64,000 nucleotides of DNA, taken from positions 107,076 to 171,075 of the forward strand of contig NZ_GG697130.1 in NCBI RefSeq assembly GCF_000160575.1. Reading direction: 5' to 3'. A program made the position numbers and the translations under genes. Under the pieces are notes generated by a model, which saw only the letters and a list, made by a program, of their open reading frames with translations, ran no database searches and was not told the DNA's origin. Origin of the DNA: Weissella paramesenteroides ATCC 33313. Its GTDB lineage: Bacteria; Bacillota; Bacilli; Lactobacillales; Lactobacillaceae. Shown in pieces: positions 54,132 to 62,692 of the stretch (positions are counted from its first letter, which is position 1; each line of letters begins with the position of its first letter).

Positions 54132-55607
54132 CTAATCTAATGGTCGTGCGTGCGTTTCTAAATCAACTTCTGTCAACTTACGCAACTTTGTGTGGTGCTT
54201 TATTTTGTAACCAAAATACAACACAATGAACAATGGTAATGCTAAGTAAGTTGTAATAATTCCTGGCCAGTTCCAATCAGCAATCGAACCCTTAAATGAT
54301 GCTGTATCTTGCCCAAGAACAACAACAATCGATAATACCAACGCAACAATTGGTCCAAATGGGAACCATTTTGCTTTATAACGTAATTTATCAACATCTT
54401 TCCCTTGCGCAACAAATGCACGACGGAAACGGTAATGAGAGATAGCAACCCCGATCCAAGCAATAAATCCTGTTAACCCAGAAGCAGCAACTAAGTAATA
54501 ATACAAGCCTTGACCAAAAATTGATGTCACGTACGTAAACAAGCCAACAGCTACGGTTGCCAGTACTGCAGGTACAGGAATTCCCGTACGAACATTCACA
54601 CGTTTAAAAATCTTTGGCGCCATACCATCAATGGCCATTGAATAAAGCATACGAGTAGATGCATATAGCCCTGAATTAGCTGATGATACCACTGCCGTCA
54701 AAATAACTGCATTCATAATTGAAGCGGCTGCTGCCAATCCCGCAGATTTAAAGACCAACGTAAATGGCGATACTGCAATATTTGTTTCACTTGAACGCAA
54801 TAGATTTGGATCTTTATAGTAAATAACTGCACCAATAACGAAAATCGCCAAGATATAAAATAGTAAGATTCGCCAGAAAATTTGCTTAACTGCAGCAGGC
54901 ACTGACTTTTCAGGTGTCTCTGACTCGCCAGCTGTAATACCAACCATCTCAGTTCCTTGGAATGAGAATCCAGCAACCATAAATACTGACAAAATACCAC
55001 CAAAACCACCGATAAATCCATGATGGCCACCAGCAGAAAGATTCCGGGCAATATCTGGCTGCTTAAACATAATTCCTAAGATAGTCATTAATCCAACAAT
55101 CAAAAATGCCACAACAGCGATAATTTTGACCATTGCCATCCAAAATTCAGTCTCAGCATAAGCTTTTGCGGACAATAAATTAATCACTGTGATCAAAACC
55201 AAGACAATTGTTGACCAAATCCAACTTGGTACATCGGGCAACCAGAATCCCATAACAACCCCCACGGTAGCAGCTTCTACAGCTACTGTGATGGCCCAAT
55301 TAAACCAGTAATTCCATCCCATCGCAAACCCAAATGCTGGATCAACAAAGCGATCTGCATAAACTGAGAACGAACCTGAAACTGGCATATAAGTTGCCAT
55401 TTCTCCTAGACTGGTCATTAGGAAATAAACCATTACGCCAATCACGGCATAAGCGGTTAAAGCTCCTAACGGTCCAGCCTGAGAAACTGTTGCTCCTGAT
55501 GCAACAAACAACCCTGTTCCAATCGTCCCACCTAATGCAATCATTGAGAGATGACGCGTTTTCATCGTCCTTTTCAAATGACCCGTCTGTTGTTGATTAT
55601 CTGCCAT
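54132..55607 (-). CDS. lysP: Amino acid permease, probably lysine-specific (LysP)
   Basis: Twelve-helix APC superfamily transporter. The N-terminus KRTMKTRHLSMIALGGTIGTG (core MIALGGTIGTGLF) and the conserved FQGTEMVGITAGESETP (core GTEMVGITAGE) are typical of the LysP/GabP group. Sequence alone does not give the substrate, but a lysine riboswitch precedes the gene, so lysine is the likely cargo. I start at 55607, with AGGAGG 4-5 bases upstream, giving 491 residues; an upstream in-frame start lies within leader DNA. Confidence 0.9.
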   Translation of the reverse strand: MADNQQQTGHLKRTMKTRHLSMIALGGTIGTGLFVASGATVSQAGPLGALTAYAVIGVMVYFLMTSLGEMATYMPVSGSFSVYADRFVDPAFGFAMGWNYWFNWAITVAVEAATVGVVMGFWLPDVPSWIWSTIVLVLITVINLLSAKAYAETEFWMAMVKIIAVVAFLIVGLMTILGIMFKQPDIARNLSAGGHHGFIGGFGGILSVFMVAGFSFQGTEMVGITAGESETPEKSVPAAVKQIFWRILLFYILAIFVIGAVIYYKDPNLLRSSETNIAVSPFTLVFKSAGLAAAASIMNAVILTAVVSSANSGLYASTRMLYSMAIDGMAPKIFKRVNVRTGIPVPAVLATVAVGLFTYVTSIFGQGLYYYLVAASGLTGFIAWIGVAISHYRFRRAFVAQGKDVDKLRYKAKWFPFGPIVALVLSIVVVLGQDTASFKGSIADWNWPGIITTYLALPLFIVLYFGYKIKHHTKLRKLTEVDLETHARPLD

Positions 55608-55643
55608 AATTCCTCCTAAACAAAGGCCTAACGCATTTAAAAA

Positions 55644-55685
55644 CAAAAAAAATCCTAGTTTACACATCTATCGTATAAACTAGGA
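55644..55685 (-). terminator. Riboswitch-controlled terminator of lysP
   Basis: Minus strand TCCTAGTTTA and TAAACTAGGA pair, followed by eight T. The stem-loop includes CGATAG, complementary to CTATCG at the 3' edge of the aptamer, which can form the antiterminator. Confidence 0.9.
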
Positions 55686-55705
55686 ACTCATTAGTTTTTA
55701 GTATT

Positions 55706-55878
55706 GTCGATAGCTCTCCGCAGCCGACTATTTTGCCGCGACAGTCCGCACACTATTAATGTACACACCAACAATGAATATTACCACACTCATCATTTCG
55801 GCAACCGCCCCTTTCGTCTAAAATCCTAACCTGTCAGCTCCTTTAGACTAATTTTGTTGGTTGCAACCTCTATATCCT
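55706..55878 (-). promoter_or_regulatory. Lysine riboswitch (L box) aptamer
   Basis: The minus strand shows conserved L-box segments in order: AGAGGTTGCAACC, GGAGCTGACAG, GACGAAAGGGGCGG, TTGCCGAAATG, GGACTGTCGCGG and CGGAGAGCTATC. The P1 strands are ATAG and CTAT. With the terminator at 55644-55685, lysine binding should stop transcription, so the permease is made when lysine is scarce. Confidence 0.93.
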
Positions 55879-55895
55879 ATTTAATTTGTACCATA

Positions 55896-55925
55896 AATAT
55901 ACCTGAATTCATTTTACTTTGTCAA
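55896..55925 (-). promoter_or_regulatory. Promoter of lysP
   Basis: Minus strand TTGACA, 18 bases, TATATT, about 20 bases before the aptamer. Perfect -35. Confidence 0.8.
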
Positions 55926-56016
55926 GTTATATTTTAGGTAAAGTAAAAGAGTCATTAAGCATTGCCTGTATCCATGGGTTATTTATTACAAACATGATAA
56001 AATTACCATAGTTAAA

Positions 56017-56035
56017 CATCTAAAATTTTTAGATG
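56017..56035 (+). promoter_or_regulatory. Perfect palindrome just before the ribosome site of the 56055 gene
   Basis: CATCTAAAA-T-TTTTAGATG, 9-base arms, 6 bases before AAAGGAG. It may be an operator or an RNA hairpin that affects translation. No known regulator site is matched. Confidence 0.45.
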
Positions 56036-56054
56036 GTCAAAGGAGTACGGGCTT

Positions 56055-56702
56055 ATGATTATAGCTAAATCACGCACACGTTTTCTGATGCTAATGCTTA
56101 GTTTGATATTATTTATCGTAATTTCAATACTAACTTATAGACATCAGAGATTTTTGCACACACTCTCACAAATTGATCATTCAATTGCAAGAGCTGTGGT
56201 GCCTACTTGGTTAGAAAACATCATGAAACCAGCCTATATTTTTAGTCATGGGTTACTTGCTGGTTTACTTATATTTGTCATCGCATTCTTTTTATGGGGA
56301 TTTAAATTTAAAATACCCGCAACTTGGATTTTATTGACCAGTTTAAGTGGTTGGCTATTGATTAACGTTCTTTCATTATTCTTCAATTTAGAGGTTAATG
56401 GTACAAAAATAGTTTATCCTGCTCATACAACATTTTTTATGACCTTGTTAATTTCTTATGTACTATTAATTATCATCCCAGAAATTCAACATAACTTTTT
56501 ACAATTTGTTTGTCAGACTTTGTTACTACTTTGTTGGATAGGCACGTTTATGATGACCCTTTTAGCACCCAACTCTAATGTTGCATCTGCAATTGCCGGC
56601 TGGTTCTTAGCTATTGCTTGGCTACAGTTTTCGGAAAATGTTTACCGTATATATGCAGCGGACTTATATCGTCGAAAAGGATTTAGTAATTCATGGTACT
56701 GA
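56055..56702 (+). CDS. Membrane protein resembling a degenerate PAP2 phosphatase
   Basis: A 215-residue protein with six hydrophobic helices (about 9-29, 60-82, 88-110, 122-145, 150-172, 176-193). The topology and two segments resemble PAP2-type phosphatases: YPAHTTFFMTLL sits where the PSGH motif is expected, and IAGWFLAIAWLQ resembles the end of the DVxAGWxxG motif. However, the KxxxxxxRP and SRxxxxxH motifs are missing, so activity on lipid phosphates is doubtful. It is one of two plus-strand genes, with AAAGGAG 10 bases before the ATG. Convergent with fhs. Confidence 0.75.
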   Translation: MIIAKSRTRFLMLMLSLILFIVISILTYRHQRFLHTLSQIDHSIARAVVPTWLENIMKPAYIFSHGLLAGLLIFVIAFFLWGFKFKIPATWILLTSLSGWLLINVLSLFFNLEVNGTKIVYPAHTTFFMTLLISYVLLIIIPEIQHNFLQFVCQTLLLLCWIGTFMMTLLAPNSNVASAIAGWFLAIAWLQFSENVYRIYAADLYRRKGFSNSWY

Positions 56703-56751
56703 CCTTTATTCAAACAGACTGAAATGAAACATACGTATCTTGTATATTGAA

Positions 56752-56803
56752 AGGGGACATTGATCTACCACTTCATAAAAGTTGGTAGATCAATGTCCCC
56801 TTA
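56752..56803. terminator. Long hairpin between two convergent genes, probably a bidirectional terminator
   Basis: A perfect 20-bp inverted repeat (AAGGGGACATTGATCTACCA and complement) with a 12-base loop. U-tracts are weak on both sides. The core resembles the terminator at 58673-58717. Confidence 0.6.
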
Positions 56804-56867
56804 ACTGTGTTCTAAAATAATAACCCCTTATTGTGAGTACTAATTAGGGCTGCTTTCTATTCTTTAT

Positions 56868-58535
56868 TTAGTTTAATCCAGTTATTTGGCCGTCACTAGC
56901 AATATCTATGTCAAGCGCTGCTGGATGTTTAGGCAGTCCTGGCATAGTCAATATTGAACCAGTTAGTGCAACTAAGAAACCTGCGCCTAACTTAGGTATA
57001 AATTCACGAATATGGATATCAAAGTTTTTGGGTGCCCCGATTCGTTTTGAATCATCAGTCAATGAATTTTGAGTCTTTGCCATAATAATCGGTAACTTAT
57101 CCCAACCATATTTTTTGAATGTTGCCAATTGTTTTTCGGCTTTACCAGATAAGACAGCTTTATCACCACCATATATTTCCTGTACAATGTGATTAATTTT
57201 TACAATTGCCTCATCCTCTGGTTGATAAAGTGGTTGAAAATTCTGACTTTCAGCCTGCTCAGTTGCTTGCACAACACCAGTAGCTAGGTCTTGTGCACCT
57301 AAACCACCTTGTCCCCAAACATCAGCAACATAGGCCTCAACACCCAGACTTTTCGCATAATCATTAACTAGTGCAAGTTCTTCCTTCGTATCATGCGTAA
57401 ATTGATTTATCGCAACAACTACCGGTACACCATATCGTTTCATGCTTTTTATATGTTGACCCAAATTGACAAGTCCTAGCTTCAAAGCAGATAGATTAGG
57501 TGTTTTTAAATTCTGCTTGTCTTCACCGCCATGCATCTTTAATGCACGAACAGTGGCAACAATGACAATCGTATCTGGTACTTTTCCTAGTAAGGGTGCC
57601 TTAAAATCAAGGAACTTTTCGCCTCCTAAATCAGCACCAAAACCAGCTTCTGTCACTACATAATCAGATAATTGTAAGGCCGTTTTAGTTGCTAAGATCG
57701 AATTCGTTCCTTGTGCAATGTTAGCAAATGGGCCACCATGAATAAGTGCTGGTGTATGTGCCAAAGTTTGGACTAAATTAGGTTTGATTGCGTCTTTTAA
57801 CAAGGTTGTGATAGCACCTGCAACACCTAAATCAGCTACCGTCACAGGATTTTTATCATAAGTATATCCAATCACAATTTTTGAGATTCGCTGCTTCATA
57901 TCAGTTAAGTCACGAGACAACGTTAAGATAGCCATTAACTCAGAGGCAACTGTAATGTCAAAACCATCTTCACGTGGCACACCAGATGTCGGACCACCTA
58001 GACCAATCGTCACATGACGTAATGCCCGATCATTCACATCTAGTGCTCGTTTCCACAAAATACGTCGTGGATCAAGATTTAATGGATTACCCTGATACAA
58101 ACTATTATCAATTAGGGCAGCCAATGTATTATGTGCACTGGTTAATGCATGAAAATCGCCAGTAAAATGCATATTAATATCTGCCATCGGAACCACCTGC
58201 GAATAACCGCCACCAGTGGCACCACCCTTTAGTCCCATAACTGGTCCCAAAGATGGTTCACGCAATGCAACCATTGTTTTATGTTTTTGATGCATCAACG
58301 CATCGGCCAAACCTACTGTAACAGTAGACTTACCTTCACCAGCAGGTGTGGGATTAATGGACGTTACTAAAATCAGTTTACCTAATTTATTCTCTTGTGA
58401 TTGCTCACTAAGTTGCACCTTCGCCTTGTCACGACCATAAGGTTCCCATTCCTCCGGTTTTAAGCCAACCTGTGAAGCAATTTTTTCAATTGGCCAAACA
58501 TCAGCGGATTGTGCAATTTCAATATCTGTTTTCAT
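56868..58535 (-). CDS. fhs: Formate-tetrahydrofolate ligase
   Basis: Makes 10-formyl-THF from formate, THF and ATP, for purine synthesis and formylation of initiator tRNA. The P-loop [14 protein letters not shown] is near residue 60, and [19 protein letters not shown] (core [10 protein letters not shown]) follows. [15 protein letters not shown] and the C-terminal [10 protein letters not shown] are typical. At 555 residues it is full length. Monocistronic. AAAGGGG lies 10 bases upstream. Confidence 0.97.
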   Translation of the reverse strand: MKTDIEIAQSADVWPIEKIASQVGLKPEEWEPYGRDKAKVQLSEQSQENKLGKLILVTSINPTPAGEGKSTVTVGLADALMHQKHKTMVALREPSLGPVMGLKGGATGGGYSQVVPMADINMHFTGDFHALTSAHNTLAALIDNSLYQGNPLNLDPRRILWKRALDVNDRALRHVTIGLGGPTSGVPREDGFDITVASELMAILTLSRDLTDMKQRISKIVIGYTYDKNPVTVADLGVAGAITTLLKDAIKPNLVQTLAHTPALIHGGPFANIAQGTNSILATKTALQLSDYVVTEAGFGADLGGEKFLDFKAPLLGKVPDTIVIVATVRALKMHGGEDKQNLKTPNLSALKLGLVNLGQHIKSMKRYGVPVVVAINQFTHDTKEELALVNDYAKSLGVEAYVADVWGQGGLGAQDLATGVVQATEQAESQNFQPLYQPEDEAIVKINHIVQEIYGGDKAVLSGKAEKQLATFKKYGWDKLPIIMAKTQNSLTDDSKRIGAPKNFDIHIREFIPKLGAGFLVALTGSILTMPGLPKHPAALDIDIASDGQITGLN

Positions 58536-58578
58536 CCCAACTATTACCCCTTTATTACTTACTATGACACATCTCTAA

Positions 58579-58584
58579 TTTATA
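58579..58584 (-). promoter_or_regulatory. Candidate extended -10 promoter of fhs
   Basis: Minus strand GTGGTATAAAT, an extended -10 (TGG then TATAAA), 43 bases before the start. No clear -35. Confidence 0.4.
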
Positions 58585-58672
58585 CCACTTAGTCTACTTG
58601 CTCTTTCATATAATCTCAATATCTTTTTTTAAATAATTAAACATAACTGCATCATAAATAACTTTTGTACGC

Positions 58673-58717
58673 AAAAAACCACCAATCTATCCATAATTTG
58701 GTAGATTAATGGTTTTA
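58673..58717 (-). terminator. Intrinsic terminator after the amino acid ABC transporter operon
   Basis: Minus strand AAAACCATTAATCTA and TAGATTGGTGGTTTT form a 15-bp stem with two G-U pairs, followed by TTG. It lies 47 bases after the substrate-binding protein gene. Confidence 0.85.
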
Positions 58718-58763
58718 AATGTGTGCTACAAAATTAACATCATTTTTCGCACACCCACTTAAT

Positions 58764-59597
58764 TTATTTATTATCGGTTCCAAAATATCTTTGTGATATT
58801 TTGTCAATCGTTCCGTCCTTTTTAACCTGCGCAAGTGCCTCGTTAACTTTATTACGCAAGGTAACATCCCCTTTACGCATACCAACGCCGTACGAATCCG
58901 TACCAAAATTCGTTTGAATTATTTTGAAGGCTTCAGGATCTTTCTCATGCGCAATATAATAACCTGCATAATCAGCATCAATTAATACAGCATTTAATCG
59001 ACCAACCTGTAAATCATTCAGCGCCTTATCAAAGGTATCATACTGTTGTGCATCAGACCCAACAATTTTTCGCAAGCTATTCCCTTTTTCAGTATAAGTT
59101 AATAATCCTGATGAACCTGTTTGTGCACCTAACCGCTTACCCTTTAAATCAGACAACTTATTAATTTGCTGATTTTTCATAGTAACAATAACTTGGCGAT
59201 CATGGTGATACGGATTTGAAAATGCAACTTTTTTCTTTCGATCACTATTAATCGTGTAGCCATTCCAAATCATATCAATATGACCAGTCTTTAATTCTGT
59301 CTCTTTCATCGACCAATCAATAGGTTGAAATTTTGCTTTTAGTCCAATTTTCTTCAAACTAGCCCGAGCCAAATCAACATCATACCCAATTAATTTACCA
59401 CTTTTATCGCGGAAACCCATAGGAACAAAGGTATCATCGACCCCGATAACAACTGTCTTATCAGCTGTTACTTGACGCCAAGTATCTTGACTATGAACTG
59501 ATCGATACCAAAAGAAACCACCAATTAAAGCTAAGACAATAATAACAAGACCATTACCAATAATTTGCCGTCGCCAATTAATTTTAGACTTAATCAT
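58764..59597 (-). CDS. Amino acid ABC transporter substrate-binding protein, N-terminally anchored
   Basis: Family 3 solute-binding protein. TVVIGVDDTFVPMGFRDKSGK and IGYDVDLARA near residues 48-80 are the usual polar amino acid pattern (DxxxxPxxFxD, GYDVDLA). Unlike most Gram-positive binding proteins, it has no lipobox Cys. Instead a basic start and one hydrophobic helix (about 13-31, followed by FFWYRSVHS) should anchor it as an uncleaved or signal-peptidase I cleaved protein. Its start overlaps the ATPase stop by 4 bases (ATGA). T-box control upstream suggests histidine as substrate. Confidence 0.9.
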   Translation of the reverse strand: MIKSKINWRRQIIGNGLVIIVLALIGGFFWYRSVHSQDTWRQVTADKTVVIGVDDTFVPMGFRDKSGKLIGYDVDLARASLKKIGLKAKFQPIDWSMKETELKTGHIDMIWNGYTINSDRKKKVAFSNPYHHDRQVIVTMKNQQINKLSDLKGKRLGAQTGSSGLLTYTEKGNSLRKIVGSDAQQYDTFDKALNDLQVGRLNAVLIDADYAGYYIAHEKDPEAFKIIQTNFGTDSYGVGMRKGDVTLRNKVNEALAQVKKDGTIDKISQRYFGTDNK

Positions 59598-60244
59598 AGG
59601 TTTCCTCCTCTTAAGACGTCCGTACCAAAATCAAAAGTTTTATCAGCAACCGCCTGTGCAAGCGGTAAATCGTGAGTAACAATTAGTTGCGTAACACCCT
59701 GTTCTTTCAGCTGTTTAATGACCTTAATCACACGCTCTGTCGAACCCGCATCTAGCCCTGATGTTGGTTCATCATAGGCCAAAATTCCTGGCTTCATTGC
59801 AAGCGCTCGGGCAATTGCGACACGTTGCTTCTGACCACCAGATAATTGAAATGGGTACTGATTAATTTGTTCTTCTAACCCTAAATTAGTTAATAATTCG
59901 TCTGCGATATTATTGGCTTCTTTTTTTGACAATTTTTTAACAAGTTGTGGGGCTAATGTCACATTTTCCTTGACTGTATACTGTGGAAATAGGTTAAAGT
60001 CTTGAAAAATGACACCCACTTGTGCACCTTGACGATCACCCGAAATATTTAATGATTCATTATTTAATATCAACTCCCCACGATCTGCTGGCAATAAGCC
60101 GGCTAGAATACGCAAAAATGTTGTCTTACCAATACCTGAAGGACCAACGATACTTAAAACATCACCATCATTTATCGTTAAATCCATTCCCTTAAAAATC
60201 ACACGATCGCCAAAAACTTTTGCTAAATTTTTAATTTCTAACAT
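59594..60244 (-). CDS. Amino acid ABC transporter ATP-binding protein
   Basis: Energises the importer. Walker A GPSGIGKTT near residue 34, Q-loop VIFQDFNLFPQ, signature LSGGQKQRVAIARAL near 136, and Walker B GILAYDEPTSGLD. At 216 residues it is somewhat short for the HisP/GlnQ group (about 240), as the C-terminal end is trimmed. Second gene of the three-gene operon, 12 bases after the permease. Confidence 0.95.
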   Translation of the reverse strand: MLEIKNLAKVFGDRVIFKGMDLTINDGDVLSIVGPSGIGKTTFLRILAGLLPADRGELILNNESLNISGDRQGAQVGVIFQDFNLFPQYTVKENVTLAPQLVKKLSKKEANNIADELLTNLGLEEQINQYPFQLSGGQKQRVAIARALAMKPGILAYDEPTSGLDAGSTERVIKVIKQLKEQGVTQLIVTHDLPLAQAVADKTFDFGTDVLRGGNL

Positions 60245-60256
60245 AATGCTTACCCC

Positions 60257-60907
60257 TTAACGATAATAGTTCAATTTACTTTCCGTACGACGTTGAATAA
60301 TCGTTGCCAAAGCAATCAGTACCAAATACACTAACCCGACCAACAAATATGGAACTAATGTCACATCCCGAGAAGCTGCTATATTTCCGGCACGCATCAA
60401 ATCACCTAATCCAATGACATAAACCAATGAAGAATCCTTGACCAGGTTGACCACTTCATTCCCCATCGATGGCATCACAATTTTGAATACTTGTGGCAAA
60501 ACAATTTTGCGCATTGTTTGAAATTTACTTAATCCTAGTACTTTTGCACCATCATATTGACCATCCGGGATACTTTGAATACCACCACGGAATATTTCGG
60601 CAAAATAAGCTGCATAATTTAAAATAAAGGTTACTACTGCTGCTTCAAATCGTGGCAAAGTCATAATATTCGCTAAACTTAATCCATAATACACAAATAC
60701 GATTTGTAGTAACAAAGGTGTCCCACGCATTATCCATACGTACGCATTCATAACCCACTTCAATAAGTAAATATCTGATCGCAAAGCTAGCGATACTAGA
60801 ATTCCCAATGGCACTGACCCAATCAATGTTAATACAAACACACCAATTGTCATTTTCAAGCCACTTAGTATGCTTGGTAAAATCTGTATAATATAGTCCA
60901 TCTGCAA
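60257..60907 (-). CDS. Amino acid ABC transporter permease
   Basis: Membrane subunit of a polar amino acid importer (HisMQ family). About five helices. RGTPLLLQIVFVYYGL near residue 60 is the classic motif, and the EAA loop is AKVLGLSKFQTMRKIVLPQ (core GLSKFQTM, IVLPQ). One permease gene only, so it should form a homodimer. First gene after the T-box leader. Confidence 0.95.
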   Translation of the reverse strand: MQMDYIIQILPSILSGLKMTIGVFVLTLIGSVPLGILVSLALRSDIYLLKWVMNAYVWIMRGTPLLLQIVFVYYGLSLANIMTLPRFEAAVVTFILNYAAYFAEIFRGGIQSIPDGQYDGAKVLGLSKFQTMRKIVLPQVFKIVMPSMGNEVVNLVKDSSLVYVIGLGDLMRAGNIAASRDVTLVPYLLVGLVYLVLIALATIIQRRTESKLNYYR

Positions 60908-60924
60908 TAATCTCCTTAATAAAT

Positions 60925-61200
60925 AAAAAAGTCCTCAAGCAATCACACAGATTGCTTGAGGACGATTACTCGTGGTTCCACCTCAGTTTAATTAACCATT
61001 ACTAGCTAATACTCTAGTACCATTGATATCAAATGGCACTCATGGATAACATCATGACACGGGAACGATTAGGCTCCGATAATCTTGGGTGTGGTTCATC
61101 TAGTACCTTGGTTACTTTTCAGCTTCAGCGTAACTCTCTTTAACAAGATAACAAGACTACTCTTCCAATCAAATCTTTTTTATAAATAACTGTTTACAAC
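60925..61200 (-). promoter_or_regulatory. T-box leader of the amino acid ABC transporter, probably histidine-specific
   Basis: The minus strand has the T-box AGGTGGAACCACG (60983-60971) and a terminator GTCCTCAAGCAAT paired with ATTGCTTGAGGAC, then TTTTTT (60963-60925). Stem I features are AGAGAGTTAC with its apical loop, AGTA at the specifier-loop 5' side, and GATGAAC-CAC-ACCC at the 3' side. CAC placed just before the closing helix (ATTGG with CCAAG) suggests a His specifier. The T-box is certain; the codon is an inference. Confidence 0.9.
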
Positions 61201-61229
61201 AATATAAATTAAAACAAATCATAAGTCAA
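61201..61229 (-). promoter_or_regulatory. Promoter of the T-box controlled ABC transporter
   Basis: Minus strand TTGACT, 17 bases, TATATT, right after the mreD stop. Confidence 0.78.
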
Positions 61230-61231
61230 TC

Positions 61232-61852
61232 TTATTTTGAAATATTTCTCTGAGAACGTGATTTCAAAGCTAAGCGACTATTCAAATCACGAAGTGTGAC
61301 ATCATAAGATGAAATGTCTGGTTTTTTGGTTGCATTATACAAATACGTAATAAAATCATATACAACAATGAATAGAATTAAATTAACAATAATTGTTGGG
61401 AATAAATGGAACATAATAAAATTCGGTACATTCAAATTCACCAAACTAATAATGCCAAACGCCGCATAATCATATACCATGTATGCTGTCAATGTGACGA
61501 ACCAAACAGCTAATGACGATGAGAAACTGTAAGATAAATATCCTTGAATAAATTCTGCTAAACGAAGAATTAGCAAAAAGCCAATTATTGCTGGGCCGAT
61601 AATGCCAGTATAAAAAATGTCAACTAACATACCTGCAAACAGTGCAATAAGATACAACCACTTACGCTTAATTTGTTGTGCATATCCCGTCATAACAGGC
61701 ATCATCACAACTATTAGTGAGAGCATTGGGCTTGCCGACATCGGTTGTTTAAATAGTAATGGTGCCAAATATAATGATATCCCGCCATCAAGCATAATGG
61801 CAATGATAACTAAAATAAAATGAATCCATGTGGTACTTATATATTTCAGCAT
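61232..61852 (-). CDS. mreD: Rod shape-determining protein MreD
   Basis: Polytopic membrane partner of MreC in the elongation machinery. The 206-residue protein has about five to six hydrophobic helices, including a motif LFAGMLVDIFYTGIIG near 75, comparable to the GLxxDxxxxxxxG signature of MreD. The C-terminus is basic. It lies downstream of mreC as usual, but is separated from it by a carbonic anhydrase on the other strand and by a bidirectional terminator. It has its own promoter at 61893-61922. GGAG is 7 bases before the ATG. Confidence 0.88.
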   Translation of the reverse strand: MLKYISTTWIHFILVIIAIMLDGGISLYLAPLLFKQPMSASPMLSLIVVMMPVMTGYAQQIKRKWLYLIALFAGMLVDIFYTGIIGPAIIGFLLILRLAEFIQGYLSYSFSSSLAVWFVTLTAYMVYDYAAFGIISLVNLNVPNFIMFHLFPTIIVNLILFIVVYDFITYLYNATKKPDISSYDVTLRDLNSRLALKSRSQRNISK

Positions 61853-61892
61853 AATTATTCTCCATAGTCGTTACAAAATTGGTAACTACATT

Positions 61893-61922
61893 ATAGTAGC
61901 CTGATTTTAACTACCCCGTCAA
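61893..61922 (-). promoter_or_regulatory. Candidate promoter of mreD
   Basis: Minus strand TTGACG, 18 bases, TACTAT (with TATAAT overlapping 3 bases on), about 40 bases before the start. Confidence 0.65.
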
Positions 61923-62004
61923 CTAATTTACAATAAAAAATTCCTGTAATAAAACATATTAGACTGCTACACTTAAGAGAGTATGGTTTATAAGGAGAAA
62001 TAAC

Positions 62005-62631
62005 ATGGAAAAATTAGATTACGCAGCACAAGATAAATGGCCACGTGTTTCTGGCAACATGCAATCACCTATTGCATTATCTGATGATCTTGTCGTTAAA
62101 AATGATTTTCAAACAGCACTATCCTTCAATTACAATCACATTGCGAATTATGTACGAGATACAGGTGCGGGCATTGAGGTTGGTTTAAAAGGGCAGGCCC
62201 AATTAGGAAATCGTCCCTTTTCACTTAAACAATTTCATATTCACACACCTAGCGAACACACAATCAATCAGCAATCATATGATGCTGAAATTCATTTCGT
62301 ACACGAAGCAATTGATGGTCGCCTAGCAGTTGTTGCAGCGGTTGTTAGGGCCGGCAATGCATCTGCAACATATGATGCTGTCCTACAACACATGAATGAA
62401 ACGACTAACTTTGAAATACCAGTCAATGACATTATCCCTGAAGATAAGGAATATTATCACTATATTGGTTCATTAACCACACCACCTTTAACTGAAAATG
62501 TCGAATGGTATGTACTAAAAACACCAGTTACACTCTCACAGGAGCAAATCGCTAATTTGATGATATTTTACAGTCATAACAACCGTGATTTACAGTCATT
62601 AAACGATCGGACAATTGTTTCTTCAAACTAA
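62005..62631 (+). CDS. Alpha-class carbonic anhydrase, no signal peptide
   Basis: Zinc enzyme that interconverts carbon dioxide and bicarbonate. QSPIAL at residues 20-25 is the family entry motif. Zinc ligands are H78 and H80 in FHIHTPSEH and H97 in AEIHFVH. The C-terminal GSLTTPPLTENVEW holds the active-site Thr, and NNRDLQSLNDR is conserved. At 208 residues it is compact. Most bacterial alpha enzymes are exported, but this one starts MEKLDYAAQDKWP with no signal peptide, so it is probably cytosolic and may supply bicarbonate for carboxylases. AAGGAG is 7 bases before the ATG. It lies opposite to and between mreC and mreD. Confidence 0.95.
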   Translation: MEKLDYAAQDKWPRVSGNMQSPIALSDDLVVKNDFQTALSFNYNHIANYVRDTGAGIEVGLKGQAQLGNRPFSLKQFHIHTPSEHTINQQSYDAEIHFVHEAIDGRLAVVAAVVRAGNASATYDAVLQHMNETTNFEIPVNDIIPEDKEYYHYIGSLTTPPLTENVEWYVLKTPVTLSQEQIANLMIFYSHNNRDLQSLNDRTIVSSN

Positions 62632-62646
62632 AAGTAAATTGCTTAA

Positions 62647-62690
62647 TATATAAAAAGAGATCAAATTAAAATTTGATCTCTTTTTATATT
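62647..62690. terminator. Bidirectional terminator between carbonic anhydrase and mreC
   Basis: AAAAAGAGATCAAAT and its exact complement ATTTGATCTCTTTTT flank a 4-base loop. Both strands end in a T-tract, so it should stop both convergent genes. Confidence 0.92.
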
Positions 62691-62692
62691 AT

